Below, in pieces: positions 18,274-26,725 of a stretch of 64,000 nucleotides of DNA. The stretch spans positions 682,001 to 746,000 of the forward strand of contig NZ_CP013422.1 of the NCBI RefSeq assembly GCF_001718695.1, written 5' to 3'. A program made the position numbers and the translations under genes. The DNA is from Burkholderia ubonensis (lineage in GTDB: Bacteria > Pseudomonadota > Gammaproteobacteria > Burkholderiales > Burkholderiaceae). The stretch's first letter is position 1; the number at the start of each line of letters is the position of its first letter. A model generated the notes under the pieces. The model did not search any database, had not been told where the DNA came from, and saw only the letters and a list, made by a program, of their open reading frames with translations.

Positions 18274-19287
18274 ATGACGACTGATCGTGGGAACCGATCG
18301 AGAAGGATACGCAAGCACGTCGCGTCAGTATTGGCCGTCGTCGCGACAGCCTGGAGCGTCGCGGCGTTCGCCGCCGCCCCGTTTGCCGGCAAGCAGGCGC
18401 CGGGCTTCTACCGAACGATGGTGGGCCAGTTCGAAGTCACGGCGCTTTCCGACGGAACGCATGCGTTCCCGATCGACAAGGTGGTCAAGGGCGTGTCGAA
18501 CGCGACCATCGACGGCGATCTGCATCGCGCATTCCTCGAGCAGCCGGTGCAGGGCTCCATCAATGCCTTCCTCGTGAACACCGGCAAGAAGCTGATCCTC
18601 ATCGATGCCGGAGCCGGGAGCCTGTACGGCGATTGCTGCGGCAAGCTCGTCGACAATCTGCGCGCGGCCGGCTATGCACCGGAGCAGATCGACGAAGTGC
18701 TGTTGACGCATATGCACGAAGACCATATCGGCGGAATCGCGTCGAAGGGCGCGGCCGTGTTTCCCAATGCGATCGTCAAGGCGAATCGCACCGAAGCCGA
18801 CTATTGGCTCGATCCGGCCAACAAGCCGGGCGCATCGCCGCTTCTCGCGCCGTTCTTCGACGCAGCGGCCGCGGTGGTCGAGCCGTACCGCGCCACGGGG
18901 CGCTTCCAGACGTTCGATGGAGCGGGCGTGATCGAACCGGGCATTCGCGCCATCTCGCTGCCCGGCCATACGCCCGGTCAAATCGCCTATCTCGTCGAAA
19001 GCGGCACGGCGCATCTGCTCGCGTGGGGCGACGTCGTGCACGTCGCGGCGATTCAGCTTCGGCATCCGCAAGCCACCGTCGCGTACGACAGCGATCCGCC
19101 GCAGGCGCGCGAATCGCGTCGCGAGATCCTGCGCGAGGTGGCCGAGCGACGCTACCTCGTCGGCGCCGCGCATGTCTCCTTTCCGGGCCTCGGGCACGTC
19201 AGAGCGGATGGCGACGGCTTCGACTGGGTGCCCGTCAACTACGACGCATCGCCGGTGCCGGATGCCGGCGCTGCACCGGGCCGCTGA
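18274..19287 (+). CDS. Secreted metallo-beta-lactamase-fold hydrolase
   Basis: A 337-residue MBL-fold enzyme with a signal peptide: a basic start, a hydrophobic stretch VASVLAVVATAWSVAAFA and an AFAAAP cleavage region near residue 35. The metal ligands are visible as HMHEDHIGG, LPGHTPGQ, WGDVVH and a final GAAHVSFPGLGH. This makes a dinuclear Zn hydrolase exported to the periplasm. The group includes lactonases and quorum-quenching-like hydrolases; a lactonase role is possible but not shown. The start at 18274 follows GAGGACGG. It heads a run of three hydrolase genes in the same direction. Confidence 0.88.
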   Translation: MTTDRGNRSRRIRKHVASVLAVVATAWSVAAFAAAPFAGKQAPGFYRTMVGQFEVTALSDGTHAFPIDKVVKGVSNATIDGDLHRAFLEQPVQGSINAFLVNTGKKLILIDAGAGSLYGDCCGKLVDNLRAAGYAPEQIDEVLLTHMHEDHIGGIASKGAAVFPNAIVKANRTEADYWLDPANKPGASPLLAPFFDAAAAVVEPYRATGRFQTFDGAGVIEPGIRAISLPGHTPGQIAYLVESGTAHLLAWGDVVHVAAIQLRHPQATVAYDSDPPQARESRREILREVAERRYLVGAAHVSFPGLGHVRADGDGFDWVPVNYDASPVPDAGAAPGR

Positions 19288-19338
19288 CGCGGCAGCGCAG
19301 CGGCGCTCCTCCATGCGCCTTTTTCGAAGGAACGACCG

Positions 19339-20220
19339 ATGGAAACGTCGAACGATGTCGAAGTCACGCATCACACGCTCACCGCGAACGGTATCCGCCA
19401 ACACTATCTCGACGCCGGCAACGGGCCGGTAGTCGTGTTGCTGCACGGCTTTCCCGAGACCAGTTTCGCGTGGCGTCATCAGATGCCGGTGCTGGCCCGC
19501 ACGTATCGCGTGATCGCACCGGACCTGCGCGGCTACGGTGAAACCGACAAACCCGCCGCTGGATACGACAAGCGGAACATGGCGCGCGATATCGTCGGTC
19601 TGCTGGATCGGCTCGGCATCGACAAGGTTGCGCTGGTCGGCCACGATCGAGGCGCGCGTGTGGCGACGCGCCTGGTGAAGGATCACCCGGAGCGGGTGGA
19701 CCGGCTGGTCGTGATGGACAACGTGCCGACGCGCATCGTGGCGGAGAACATGCGCCCCGAAACGGCGCGTGCCTACTGGTTCTTCCTGTTCCATCAGGTA
19801 CCGGACCTGCCGGAGGCGCTGATCGCAGGCAACGAGGAGCCGTGGCTTCGCCACTTCTTTTCGGACTGGTGCTACAACCCGCATGCGATCTCAGGCGAGG
19901 CCTTCGACACCTACGTGAAGGCGTACAAGCGGCCGGGCGCCGTGCGCGGCGCGATGTCCGACTATCGGGCGAACGCCGAGGATGTCGCGCAGGACAAGGC
20001 GGACGCCGACGTCCGCATCGCATGTCCGACCATGGCGATCTGGGGCGAGGATTTCTACGCGGTCGGCGGCATGTTCGATATGAAGGCCGTGTGGGAGTCG
20101 ATGGCGACCAATCTGCGCGCCGAGCCGATCGCGCGCTGCGGGCATCTTCCGCAGGAGGAGCAACCCGAGCGCGTCAATGCGCTGTTGCTCGAGTTCCTGA
20201 GCGGTTGGACCGGCGGTTGA
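19339..20220 (+). CDS. Alpha/beta hydrolase, haloacetate dehalogenase/epoxide hydrolase-like
   Basis: A 293-residue alpha/beta hydrolase with an aspartate nucleophile: GHDRGARV, D103 followed by R104 and R107. The oxyanion motif is HGFPE (36-40) and the catalytic His is in CGHLPQEEQPE. D-R-G-x-R is the pattern of fluoroacetate dehalogenases, whose two arginines bind the carboxylate. The His-Trp pair that binds the halide in fluoroacetate dehalogenase aligns here with Tyr-Trp (AYWFFLF), so halide specificity may differ or be lost. Epoxide hydrolase activity is the main alternative. It lies 51 bases after the MBL gene and 103 before another hydrolase. Confidence 0.87.
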   Translation: METSNDVEVTHHTLTANGIRQHYLDAGNGPVVVLLHGFPETSFAWRHQMPVLARTYRVIAPDLRGYGETDKPAAGYDKRNMARDIVGLLDRLGIDKVALVGHDRGARVATRLVKDHPERVDRLVVMDNVPTRIVAENMRPETARAYWFFLFHQVPDLPEALIAGNEEPWLRHFFSDWCYNPHAISGEAFDTYVKAYKRPGAVRGAMSDYRANAEDVAQDKADADVRIACPTMAIWGEDFYAVGGMFDMKAVWESMATNLRAEPIARCGHLPQEEQPERVNALLLEFLSGWTGG

Positions 20221-20323
20221 GTGCGCTGCACCGCCATCGTCACGCCGCGAGCCTCACCGGGCAGCTGCCCGAATCCGTGGCGGCCAGTGGCAGCCACCAA
20301 CTTTCGACCACCGAGGAATCGGC

Positions 20324-21145
20324 ATGAGCACGTTCACGACACGCGACGGCGTTTCGCTTCACTACAAGGACTGGGGCGCCGGACGTCCCGTGGTCTTCAT
20401 CCACGGCTGGCCGCTGAACGCGGACATGTGGGACGCCCAGATGCATCATCTTGCCTCGCGCGGCTTGCGTTGCATCGCGTACGACCGGCGCGGCTTCGGC
20501 CGCTCCGGGCAGCCGTGGCACGGCTACGACTACGACACGCTTGCCGACGACCTCGCGACGTTGATCGAGACGCTCGATCTGCGCGACGTGATGCTCGTCG
20601 GCTTTTCGATGGGCGGCGGCGAAGTGGCTCGCTACATTGGCCGCCACGGCACGGGCCGCGTCGCGAAGGCCGTGCTGGTCGGTTCGGTGACGCCGCTGGT
20701 GGCGCGACGCGACGATCACCCCGACGGCGCGGATATCGCCATATTCGACGGCATTCGTGCCGGCATCCTGGCCGACCGCGCCGCATTCTTCGAGAGCTTC
20801 TGGCCGTTGTTCACCGGCTCGAATCGCGCCGGCTCGACGATCTCGCGCGCCGCGCTCGACTGGACGACGTTCATGGCCTTGCAGGCCGGGCTGAAGGGGA
20901 CGCTCGATTGCGTCGCGGCCTTTTCCGAGACCGACTTCAGGCCCGACCTCGACAAGTTCGACGTTCCGACGCTCGTGATCCACGGCGACGACGACCAGAC
21001 TGCACCGCTGAGCCTGACCGGCGCGGTCACGGCGCAGCGCGTGCGTCACGCGACGCTGAGCGTGTACGAACGCGGGCCGCACGCGCTGTATCTGACGCAT
21101 GCGCAGCGCTTGAACGACGAACTGCTTGCCTACGCGCGCGCTTGA
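20324..21145 (+). CDS. Alpha/beta hydrolase, non-haem chloroperoxidase/arylesterase type
   Basis: A 273-residue serine hydrolase of the cofactor-free chloroperoxidase/esterase group. The start MSTFTTRDGVSLHYKDWG, HGWPLNADMWDAQM, YDRRGFGRSGQPW and nucleophile elbow GFSMGGGE (S95) are characteristic; HGDDDQTAP carries the acid and GPHALYLTH the catalytic His. Such enzymes are esterases or perhydrolases and halogenate only through peracid chemistry. It is the third gene of a hydrolase run with an Asp-nucleophile hydrolase and a secreted MBL hydrolase. The natural substrate is unknown. Confidence 0.9.
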   Translation: MSTFTTRDGVSLHYKDWGAGRPVVFIHGWPLNADMWDAQMHHLASRGLRCIAYDRRGFGRSGQPWHGYDYDTLADDLATLIETLDLRDVMLVGFSMGGGEVARYIGRHGTGRVAKAVLVGSVTPLVARRDDHPDGADIAIFDGIRAGILADRAAFFESFWPLFTGSNRAGSTISRAALDWTTFMALQAGLKGTLDCVAAFSETDFRPDLDKFDVPTLVIHGDDDQTAPLSLTGAVTAQRVRHATLSVYERGPHALYLTHAQRLNDELLAYARA

Positions 21146-21449
21146 TGCCGCGGCCGGCCACATTGCGTTGACTTGAATCGCGCACGGTGTACCGCTCCGG
21201 GCGCCGTGCCCAATCGTTCCCATTCACCGGTTTCCCGTCCCGCTGTGGGCGTGCGGAAACCGGCTTGTCTCATGGCGCAGTTCGATGGGCGCCCCGACGG
21301 GCGCCGTGCGCCGTCACATTCATTCCGAGTACATCGCGTGCGCCGGCGTGCGGCTTGCCTTCCACAGATGCGACCGGCAAACCGCTCGATAACGCACACT
21401 TCCCGCATTAACTTCGGACCATGAAACGATATTTATTTCCGAGGCAAAC

Positions 21450-21550
21450 GCATCGCGATGCATTTTCATTAATGAATTGACGTAAATCAATACTTCACAT
21501 TCCGTTTTTGATGCCTCGGCGAATCAGATTGGCCAATCTTCATTCGAATG
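21450..21550. promoter_or_regulatory. Cluster of palindromic sites upstream of the Crp/Fnr-type gene
   Basis: Perfect palindromes occur at 21450-21461 (GCATCGCGATGC), 21467-21474 (CATTAATG), 21526-21539 (AGATTGGCCAATCT) and 21541-21550 (CATTCGAATG), with a near-perfect one at 21477-21490. The density within 100 bases points to binding sites for dimeric regulators, possibly autoregulation by the downstream Crp/Fnr-type protein. Confidence 0.5.
21477..21490. promoter_or_regulatory. FNR/ANR-like box
   Basis: TTGAC-GTAA-ATCAA matches the FNR consensus TTGAT-N4-ATCAA at nine of ten defined positions. It lies 257 bases upstream of the GTG start of the Crp/Fnr-type gene, so any controlled promoter would leave a long leader. 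Confidence 0.45.
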
Positions 21551-21746
21551 AGAAGGCATTAGCCGTACGAACTGTCAAATTACTTCATGTAGTGGGGCGG
21601 CGCGTCCCCATTGGCCGGGCTGCGTGATACCTTTTTGCTCAACGTCGCCGCGACATAAAGCGTTGAATAAACCGTTAAGCCCGGCACGCTGAAACACCGA
21701 AAGGTGCGGTTGCCGTGGGGCAGGAATCCAACGTACGAGGCGTGCC

Positions 21747-22511
21747 GTGACACATCGGGAAAACAATGTCGTCGAGTTGCCGGATGCACTCGTCGCCAAT
21801 CATTTCTTGGCCTCGCTCGACGGAAATAGCCGTTCGAAACTGGCGCCGCATCTGCGGCTGACGACGCTGCGGACCGGCGAGCTTTTATGTGATGCCGGCG
21901 AGAACCTGAACGCCGTCTATTTTCCGGTGACGGCCGGTGTGTCGCTGCAATTCACGGGGTCGGGCAGGGGCACGCTCGGCGTGACGGAAATCGGCCGAGA
22001 AGGCGTCGTCTGCGACGACATCGTCGGCAGTGCGATGCAGCGCCGGGTCGTCGTCTATGGCGGCGGCTTCGCGTATCGGCTGGGTACGCACCGTTTCGCC
22101 GACGCGTGCGCCGCCTCGGCCGCGATCCGCCGGCAGGTGTTCGTGCGGATGAGTCTGGTGCTGTCCCAGGCGTCGCAGGTGATGTTCTGCAGCCGCCATC
22201 ACACGATCCGGCATCAACTGATGCGCTGGCTGCTGATCGGCTACGAGCGCTCGCGCAGCATCGAAATCCCGGTCACGCACGGCATGCTTGGTCAGATGCT
22301 CGGCGTGCGCCGCGAGACCGTCACCGAAACCACGCGACAGATCCACGCGCTCGACCTGATTCATCAGCGTCGCGGCGTCATCGTGCTGACGGATCTCGCG
22401 CGCCTCGAACGAGCGAGTTGCGGCTGTCATCGGGCGATCCGCGACGAAACGCGGCGCCTCCTCGCACTCGACGCCGGTGCGTTACCGGCGCTCGGCGCGC
22501 GAATGGTCTAG
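21747..22511 (+). CDS. Crp/Fnr-family transcriptional regulator
   Basis: A 254-residue Crp/Fnr-type protein with an N-terminal cyclic-nucleotide-binding-like beta roll (ANHFLASLDGNSRSKLAPHL, GELLCDAGENLNAVYFPVTA) and a C-terminal winged helix (THGMLGQMLGVRRETVTETTRQ). No N-terminal cysteine cluster of true FNR is present, and the phosphate-binding cassette is not conserved, so it is neither classical FNR nor CRP. It is of the group common in Proteobacteria with VYFPVTAGVSLQF. The GTG start has no close ATG alternative. It heads a same-strand cluster with a GGDEF/EAL protein, a diiron protein and a response regulator. Confidence 0.88.
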   Translation: MTHRENNVVELPDALVANHFLASLDGNSRSKLAPHLRLTTLRTGELLCDAGENLNAVYFPVTAGVSLQFTGSGRGTLGVTEIGREGVVCDDIVGSAMQRRVVVYGGGFAYRLGTHRFADACAASAAIRRQVFVRMSLVLSQASQVMFCSRHHTIRHQLMRWLLIGYERSRSIEIPVTHGMLGQMLGVRRETVTETTRQIHALDLIHQRRGVIVLTDLARLERASCGCHRAIRDETRRLLALDAGALPALGARMV

Positions 22512-22677
22512 CCGTCGGCTGCAGGTGATGCTGCGCAGCCGATACCTGTGCGTCGCGCAGCAGCGGCATGAACGGCGGTGCGCAGTACACGGGGAAGCAT
22601 GGATGCGTGAACGCGGGATTTCCGGCGACGCGCCGGGCAGGTTGGATCGAGAAGAACCAGAAAGCGGTCGTGAAGGT

Positions 22678-25077
22678 ATGGAAAACAGTACGAAGTTTCA
22701 GAGTCAGCGCAGCTCGTTTCACGTGTGGCCGTGGAGCCCGGTGCTCGGCATCCTGCCGGTCGTCGTCGTGGTCGTGACGCTGGCCGGGTTCGTGGCCGTC
22801 AGCCTGGTCGTGATCATGTCGCTGCGCGTGTACGTCGGCGGCGAAAGCAGCTGGTCGAAGGCGCAGAAGGACGAGGTCATCCTGTTGAGCCGCTACGCCG
22901 ACACCGGCGACGAAAAGCTGTTCGACGATTACCGGCTCGCGGACGCGACGCTTGTGTCGTTCAGCGTTGCGCACCGCGCGATGATCGGCGTGCCGGCCGA
23001 CTACGACGTGGCCCGCTACGCGATGATCGCGGCCGGCATCAACCCGGTCGATGCGACCGCGGTCGTGTGGTTCTATCCGGTCCTGAACTCCTTCGCGCAC
23101 GTGAACACCGCGCTGCAGTACTGGGCCGAGGCGGACCGGCATCTGCTCGACCTGCGCCGGCTCGCCGGTGCGCTGCGCGAGTCGGTCCACGCGGGCGACG
23201 TCGCGCGCACGAGCCGCCTGAACCGCGACCTCTGGGACATCAACTCGCGCATCGAGCCGTTGCCGAAACGCTTCTCCGACGAACTCAGCGCCGAATTCCG
23301 TTCAGCGGTGATCCAGTTGCTCCTGTCGTACGTGGTGGCGTCGCTGTTGATCATCCTGCTGTCGGTGCGCTGGGCGAGCCGCGCGCAACGCCAGCAGTCG
23401 TCGATGCAGACCGAGCTCGACCGCAGCCTCGCATTTGCCGACGCCGCGCTTCGTTCGGTCGTCGATGCGATCGTCACGATCGGTCTCACGCGCAGCATCG
23501 AGACCGTGAACCCGGCCGCCGAGCAACTGCTCGGCAGGACGGCGCAGCGGTGCGTCGGCGAGCCGATCAACGATGTGCTCGACCTGATCGACACGTCGAC
23601 CGGCATGTCGATCAAGCTGCTCGCAACGCTTTGCAACGGCGGCGACCACACGTTCACGCGCGATCTCAACCTGATCCGCGTATGCGGTGCGGCGGTGCCC
23701 GTGCGCGCGTCGCTGTCGCGGATGACCAACGCCGTCGGCCGTTGCGTCGGCCACGTGCTGACCCTGCGCGACATGACGCGCGAGCACCAGCTGATCGAGC
23801 GGCTCACGTGGCAGGCGTCGCACGACGCGCTGACCGGCCTGATCAACCGCACCGGGTTCGAGCGGCGCCTCGGCGAGATGCTGGCCGACGGCGCGGGCGG
23901 CGCGCTGATGGTGCTCGACCTCGACGGCTTCAAGGAAGTGAACGACGTATGCGGCCACGCGGCCGGCGATGTGCTGCTGCGCGACGCGACGGCGGTATTC
24001 AGCGGCTGTCTCGACGAAGGCGACGTGTTTGGCCGCCTCGGCGGCGACGAGTTCGGCATCCTGCTGCCGGCCTGCCGCAACGTCGCGCCCGACGACGGCA
24101 AGGCCGAGCGCATGCGCGCGCAGCTCGAGGCCTTCACGTTCACGTGGGACGGCGAGCCGTTCAAGATCAGCGTCAGCATCGGGCTGCTGGATCTCGCGTG
24201 CCGTCCCGCGAGCATCGAGAAGGCGATGCAGATGGCCGACCTCGCGTGCTATGTCGCGAAGGACGGCGGCCGAAATCGCGTGCACGTCGCGCATCCGCGC
24301 GACCTGCATGCCGGCCGCCCGGCGTATCACACGCAATGGAGCCGCCGCGTGAAGACGGCGCTCGAAACGAATGCGTTCCAGTTGCACGCGCAACCGATCG
24401 TGCCGATCCAGTCTGGCGACGGCGCGCCGCAGCGCGTGGAGATCCTGCTGCGCGTGCCGGACGCCGACGGCAAGCTGATCGCACCGGTGTTCCTGCCGGC
24501 CGCCGAGCGCTACGGCCACATGACGATGATCGACCGCTGGGTGGTCAGCAACGTGATCCGGCGTCTCGCGCGGCTCGAACGGCGTGAGTACGTCGAATAC
24601 AACGTGAACCTGTCGGCGCGCTCGATCACCGACGAGCGCTTCGTCGAGTTCGTGATGGCCGAGCTGTCGGCGTCGGGGCTCGAGCCGTCGCTGCTGTGCT
24701 TCGAGATCACCGAGACGAGCGCGGTCCGCAACCTGGAAGTCGCATCGCGCTTCATGTGTGAGCTGCGCGATCTCGGCTGCCGGTTCGCGCTCGACGATTT
24801 CGGCGCCGGCATGTCGTCGTTCTCGTATCTGCACCAGTTGCCGATCGACTACCTGAAGATCGACGGCGGGCTGGTCGCGACCATGACGTCCGACCACGTC
24901 AAGCGTGGCATCGCGTGCGCGATCAACGACATCGCGCACGTGATGCAGTACCGGACCGTCGCCGAGCACGTCGAGGACCCGGAGACGGCCGAGATGCTGC
25001 GCACGCTGGGCGTCGACTACTGCCAGGGCTATTACTTCGGCCGCCCCGTGCCCTGGCAGGAAGGGGGATTCCATTGA
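22678..25077 (+). CDS. Membrane PAS-GGDEF-EAL cyclic-di-GMP signalling protein
   Basis: A 799-residue inner-membrane protein. TM1 is about residues 23-50, a periplasmic sensing region 51-205, TM2 about 209-231, a PAS domain about 250-365, GGDEF about 380-540 and EAL 545-790. The cyclase motif is intact (RLGGDEFG, 455-459), without an RxxD inhibitory site (DEGD instead). The phosphodiesterase signature is EIL (588-590) rather than EAL, while FEITE, ALDDFGAG, YLKIDG and a final YCQGYYFGRP are kept. It could be bifunctional or mainly a cyclase. The start at 22678 (MENSTKFQ) follows GAAGG. It is followed after 17 bases by the diiron-protein gene, implying co-transcription. Confidence 0.9.
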   Translation: MENSTKFQSQRSSFHVWPWSPVLGILPVVVVVVTLAGFVAVSLVVIMSLRVYVGGESSWSKAQKDEVILLSRYADTGDEKLFDDYRLADATLVSFSVAHRAMIGVPADYDVARYAMIAAGINPVDATAVVWFYPVLNSFAHVNTALQYWAEADRHLLDLRRLAGALRESVHAGDVARTSRLNRDLWDINSRIEPLPKRFSDELSAEFRSAVIQLLLSYVVASLLIILLSVRWASRAQRQQSSMQTELDRSLAFADAALRSVVDAIVTIGLTRSIETVNPAAEQLLGRTAQRCVGEPINDVLDLIDTSTGMSIKLLATLCNGGDHTFTRDLNLIRVCGAAVPVRASLSRMTNAVGRCVGHVLTLRDMTREHQLIERLTWQASHDALTGLINRTGFERRLGEMLADGAGGALMVLDLDGFKEVNDVCGHAAGDVLLRDATAVFSGCLDEGDVFGRLGGDEFGILLPACRNVAPDDGKAERMRAQLEAFTFTWDGEPFKISVSIGLLDLACRPASIEKAMQMADLACYVAKDGGRNRVHVAHPRDLHAGRPAYHTQWSRRVKTALETNAFQLHAQPIVPIQSGDGAPQRVEILLRVPDADGKLIAPVFLPAAERYGHMTMIDRWVVSNVIRRLARLERREYVEYNVNLSARSITDERFVEFVMAELSASGLEPSLLCFEITETSAVRNLEVASRFMCELRDLGCRFALDDFGAGMSSFSYLHQLPIDYLKIDGGLVATMTSDHVKRGIACAINDIAHVMQYRTVAEHVEDPETAEMLRTLGVDYCQGYYFGRPVPWQEGGFH

Positions 25078-25094
25078 ACCACGGAGGACAACAG

Positions 25095-25832
25095 ATGAAT
25101 GCTCCATTCGAGCTGAGCGGCGACATCATGGACCTGGCCAGCTATCCAGCGTGGCTGCGCGACGTGGTAGGCGCGACCGACGAGCTGAAGGCCCGCATCC
25201 GCGCGCATCCCGTGTTCGCGGCGATGATCGACGGGACGCTGACGGCGGCGCAACTGCGCACGTTCTTCGTGACCGGCTGGGCGGTGGTCAGCCAGTTTCC
25301 CGAGTACATGGCGATGAATCTCGTGAAGACCGCCGCGTACCGGTCGCGCGGCGACGAGAAGGCGCGGCGCTATCTGATCCGCAATATCCGCGTCGAGCAG
25401 AATCACGTCGATCACTGGGCCAACTGGGCCGCCGAGTCCGGCGTGACGCGCGACATGCTGCTCGGCGCCGACGCGCCGCTCGCCGGCTTCGCGCTGAGCC
25501 ACTGGTGCTGGAAGAGCGGCAGCGCGGACGCGCTGGCGCCGAGCATCGCCGCGACGAACTACGCGATCGAAGGCGTCACGGGCGAGTGGAGCGCGCTGCT
25601 GTGCGCGTCGCCGTACGAGGAGAAGTTCGATGCGTCGGTGCGGCATCGCGCGATGCGCTGGCTGAAGCTGCATGCCGAGTACGACGACCGCCATCCGTGG
25701 GAGGCGCTCGATATCGTCGCGACGCTGCTCGGCCGCGCGCCGGACGCGCGCGACGTGCGCGAGGTCGAGACGTCGATCCGCAAGAGCTTCGAATACTTCC
25801 TGATGAGCCTCGATTGCTGTCTGCATGTTTAG
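25095..25832 (+). CDS. Haem-oxygenase-like diiron oxidase family protein (TenA/PqqC-like)
   Basis: A 245-residue all-helical protein of the TenA/PqqC/haem-oxygenase-like superfamily. The pattern of metal-binding residues expected for the diiron (HDO) branch is complete: E101-x2-H104 (with H107), E159 (YAIEGVTGEW), and H193-x3-D197-x2-H200 (LHAEYDDRH). It lacks the thiamin-degrading active-site cysteine pattern of TenA. HDO enzymes use Fe and O2 for oxidations such as oxidative decarboxylation or N-oxygenation. GGAGGA precedes the ATG. It sits 17 bases after a c-di-GMP enzyme and 97 before a pseudo-response regulator, unusual company for such an enzyme; a sensing role is conceivable. Function is unknown. 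Confidence 0.85.
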   Translation: MNAPFELSGDIMDLASYPAWLRDVVGATDELKARIRAHPVFAAMIDGTLTAAQLRTFFVTGWAVVSQFPEYMAMNLVKTAAYRSRGDEKARRYLIRNIRVEQNHVDHWANWAAESGVTRDMLLGADAPLAGFALSHWCWKSGSADALAPSIAATNYAIEGVTGEWSALLCASPYEEKFDASVRHRAMRWLKLHAEYDDRHPWEALDIVATLLGRAPDARDVREVETSIRKSFEYFLMSLDCCLHV

Positions 25833-25929
25833 GCGGTCGCGCCGTGCCGAAGCCGGTACGCGCGTCGTCGTCGGCACGTCGGCGTGATGGCGACGACGCG
25901 CACGCCGCTGTCCTGCTGGACGATTTCCG

Positions 25930-26667
25930 ATGCTGACAAAAGTACTCGTCGCAGAGCCGGACCCGCGCATGCGCGGCATGATTCGTGCGTTGCTGCGCGG
26001 CTGTGACATCGCCATGTCGGTGCTCGACGACGTATCGATGCTGCGCGCGCGCGTCGCCGCGGTGGCGCCCGCGTTGATCGTGCTGCGCTTCGAGCCGCCG
26101 GGCACGGCAGTCTGCGCGGCGCTCGACGCGCTGCGGTGCGCGGGTTGCGACCTGCCGGTGATCGTGCTCGGCAGCAGCGCGCAGTTGGCGGACAAGCTCG
26201 TCGCGTTCGAGGCCGGCGCCGACGACTATCTCGTCTTGCCGTTCGAGCCGATGGAGTTCGCGGTGCGCGTGCGCTGCGCCATCCGCAGGCATGCGGCGCG
26301 CGCGCCGCGCCACGTCGATCGCTATGCGTTCGGCGACATCGACGTGGATTTCGTGACGCGCCGCGCGACGCGCGCGGGCGAAGATCTCGGGCTGCGCGCG
26401 AGCGAATTCGCATTGCTCGAAGTGTTCATCGCGCAGCCGATGCGTGTGCTGTCGCGCGCGGAGATCCTCGCGCGGCTCGGGCCGGCCGTCGCCGGGCGCG
26501 CGGAGCGCGGGCTCGGCGTGTTGGTTTTCAGGCTGCGCAACGTGGTCGAGGGCGCGCTCGGCGACTATCGCTATATCCGCACCGTACGCGGCCGCGGCTA
26601 CATCTTCGTGCCGCTCGGCGTGCTGCCGGACGACGACCTGCAGACGCCGCCGCCAGCGCGCATTTAG
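25930..26667 (+). CDS. OmpR-type response regulator with degenerate receiver
   Basis: A 245-residue protein with an N-terminal receiver fold and a C-terminal OmpR-type winged helix (LRASEFALLEVFIAQPMRVL, RGLGVLVFRLRNVV, YIRTVRGRGYIFVPLG). In the receiver the acidic pair (E9, D11) remains, but the phosphoacceptor Asp is replaced by R53 (LIVLRFEPPG) and the conserved Lys by L103 (YLVLPFEPMEF). It therefore cannot be phosphorylated in the normal way and is an orphan, with no histidine kinase gene nearby. It closes the cluster of Crp/Fnr-type, GGDEF-EAL and diiron genes and probably acts as a constitutive or protein-modulated DNA-binding regulator. Confidence 0.88.
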   Translation: MLTKVLVAEPDPRMRGMIRALLRGCDIAMSVLDDVSMLRARVAAVAPALIVLRFEPPGTAVCAALDALRCAGCDLPVIVLGSSAQLADKLVAFEAGADDYLVLPFEPMEFAVRVRCAIRRHAARAPRHVDRYAFGDIDVDFVTRRATRAGEDLGLRASEFALLEVFIAQPMRVLSRAEILARLGPAVAGRAERGLGVLVFRLRNVVEGALGDYRYIRTVRGRGYIFVPLGVLPDDDLQTPPPARI

Positions 26668-26725
26668 GTCGTCGCCGTTGGCGACGGAGCCGACGAAGCC
26701 GACGCGGTCGGCATCGGTCGTGCCG

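Larger units (their letters stand above)
21146..21746. other. Long palindrome-rich leader before the Crp/Fnr-type gene
   Basis: A 601-base gap. The stretch 21415-21560 is AT-rich and contains several perfect palindromes (see the entry at 21450-21550), including an FNR-like box. Short open frames at 21173-21424 show no family traits. It is read as the control region of the downstream signalling cluster. Confidence 0.6.
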
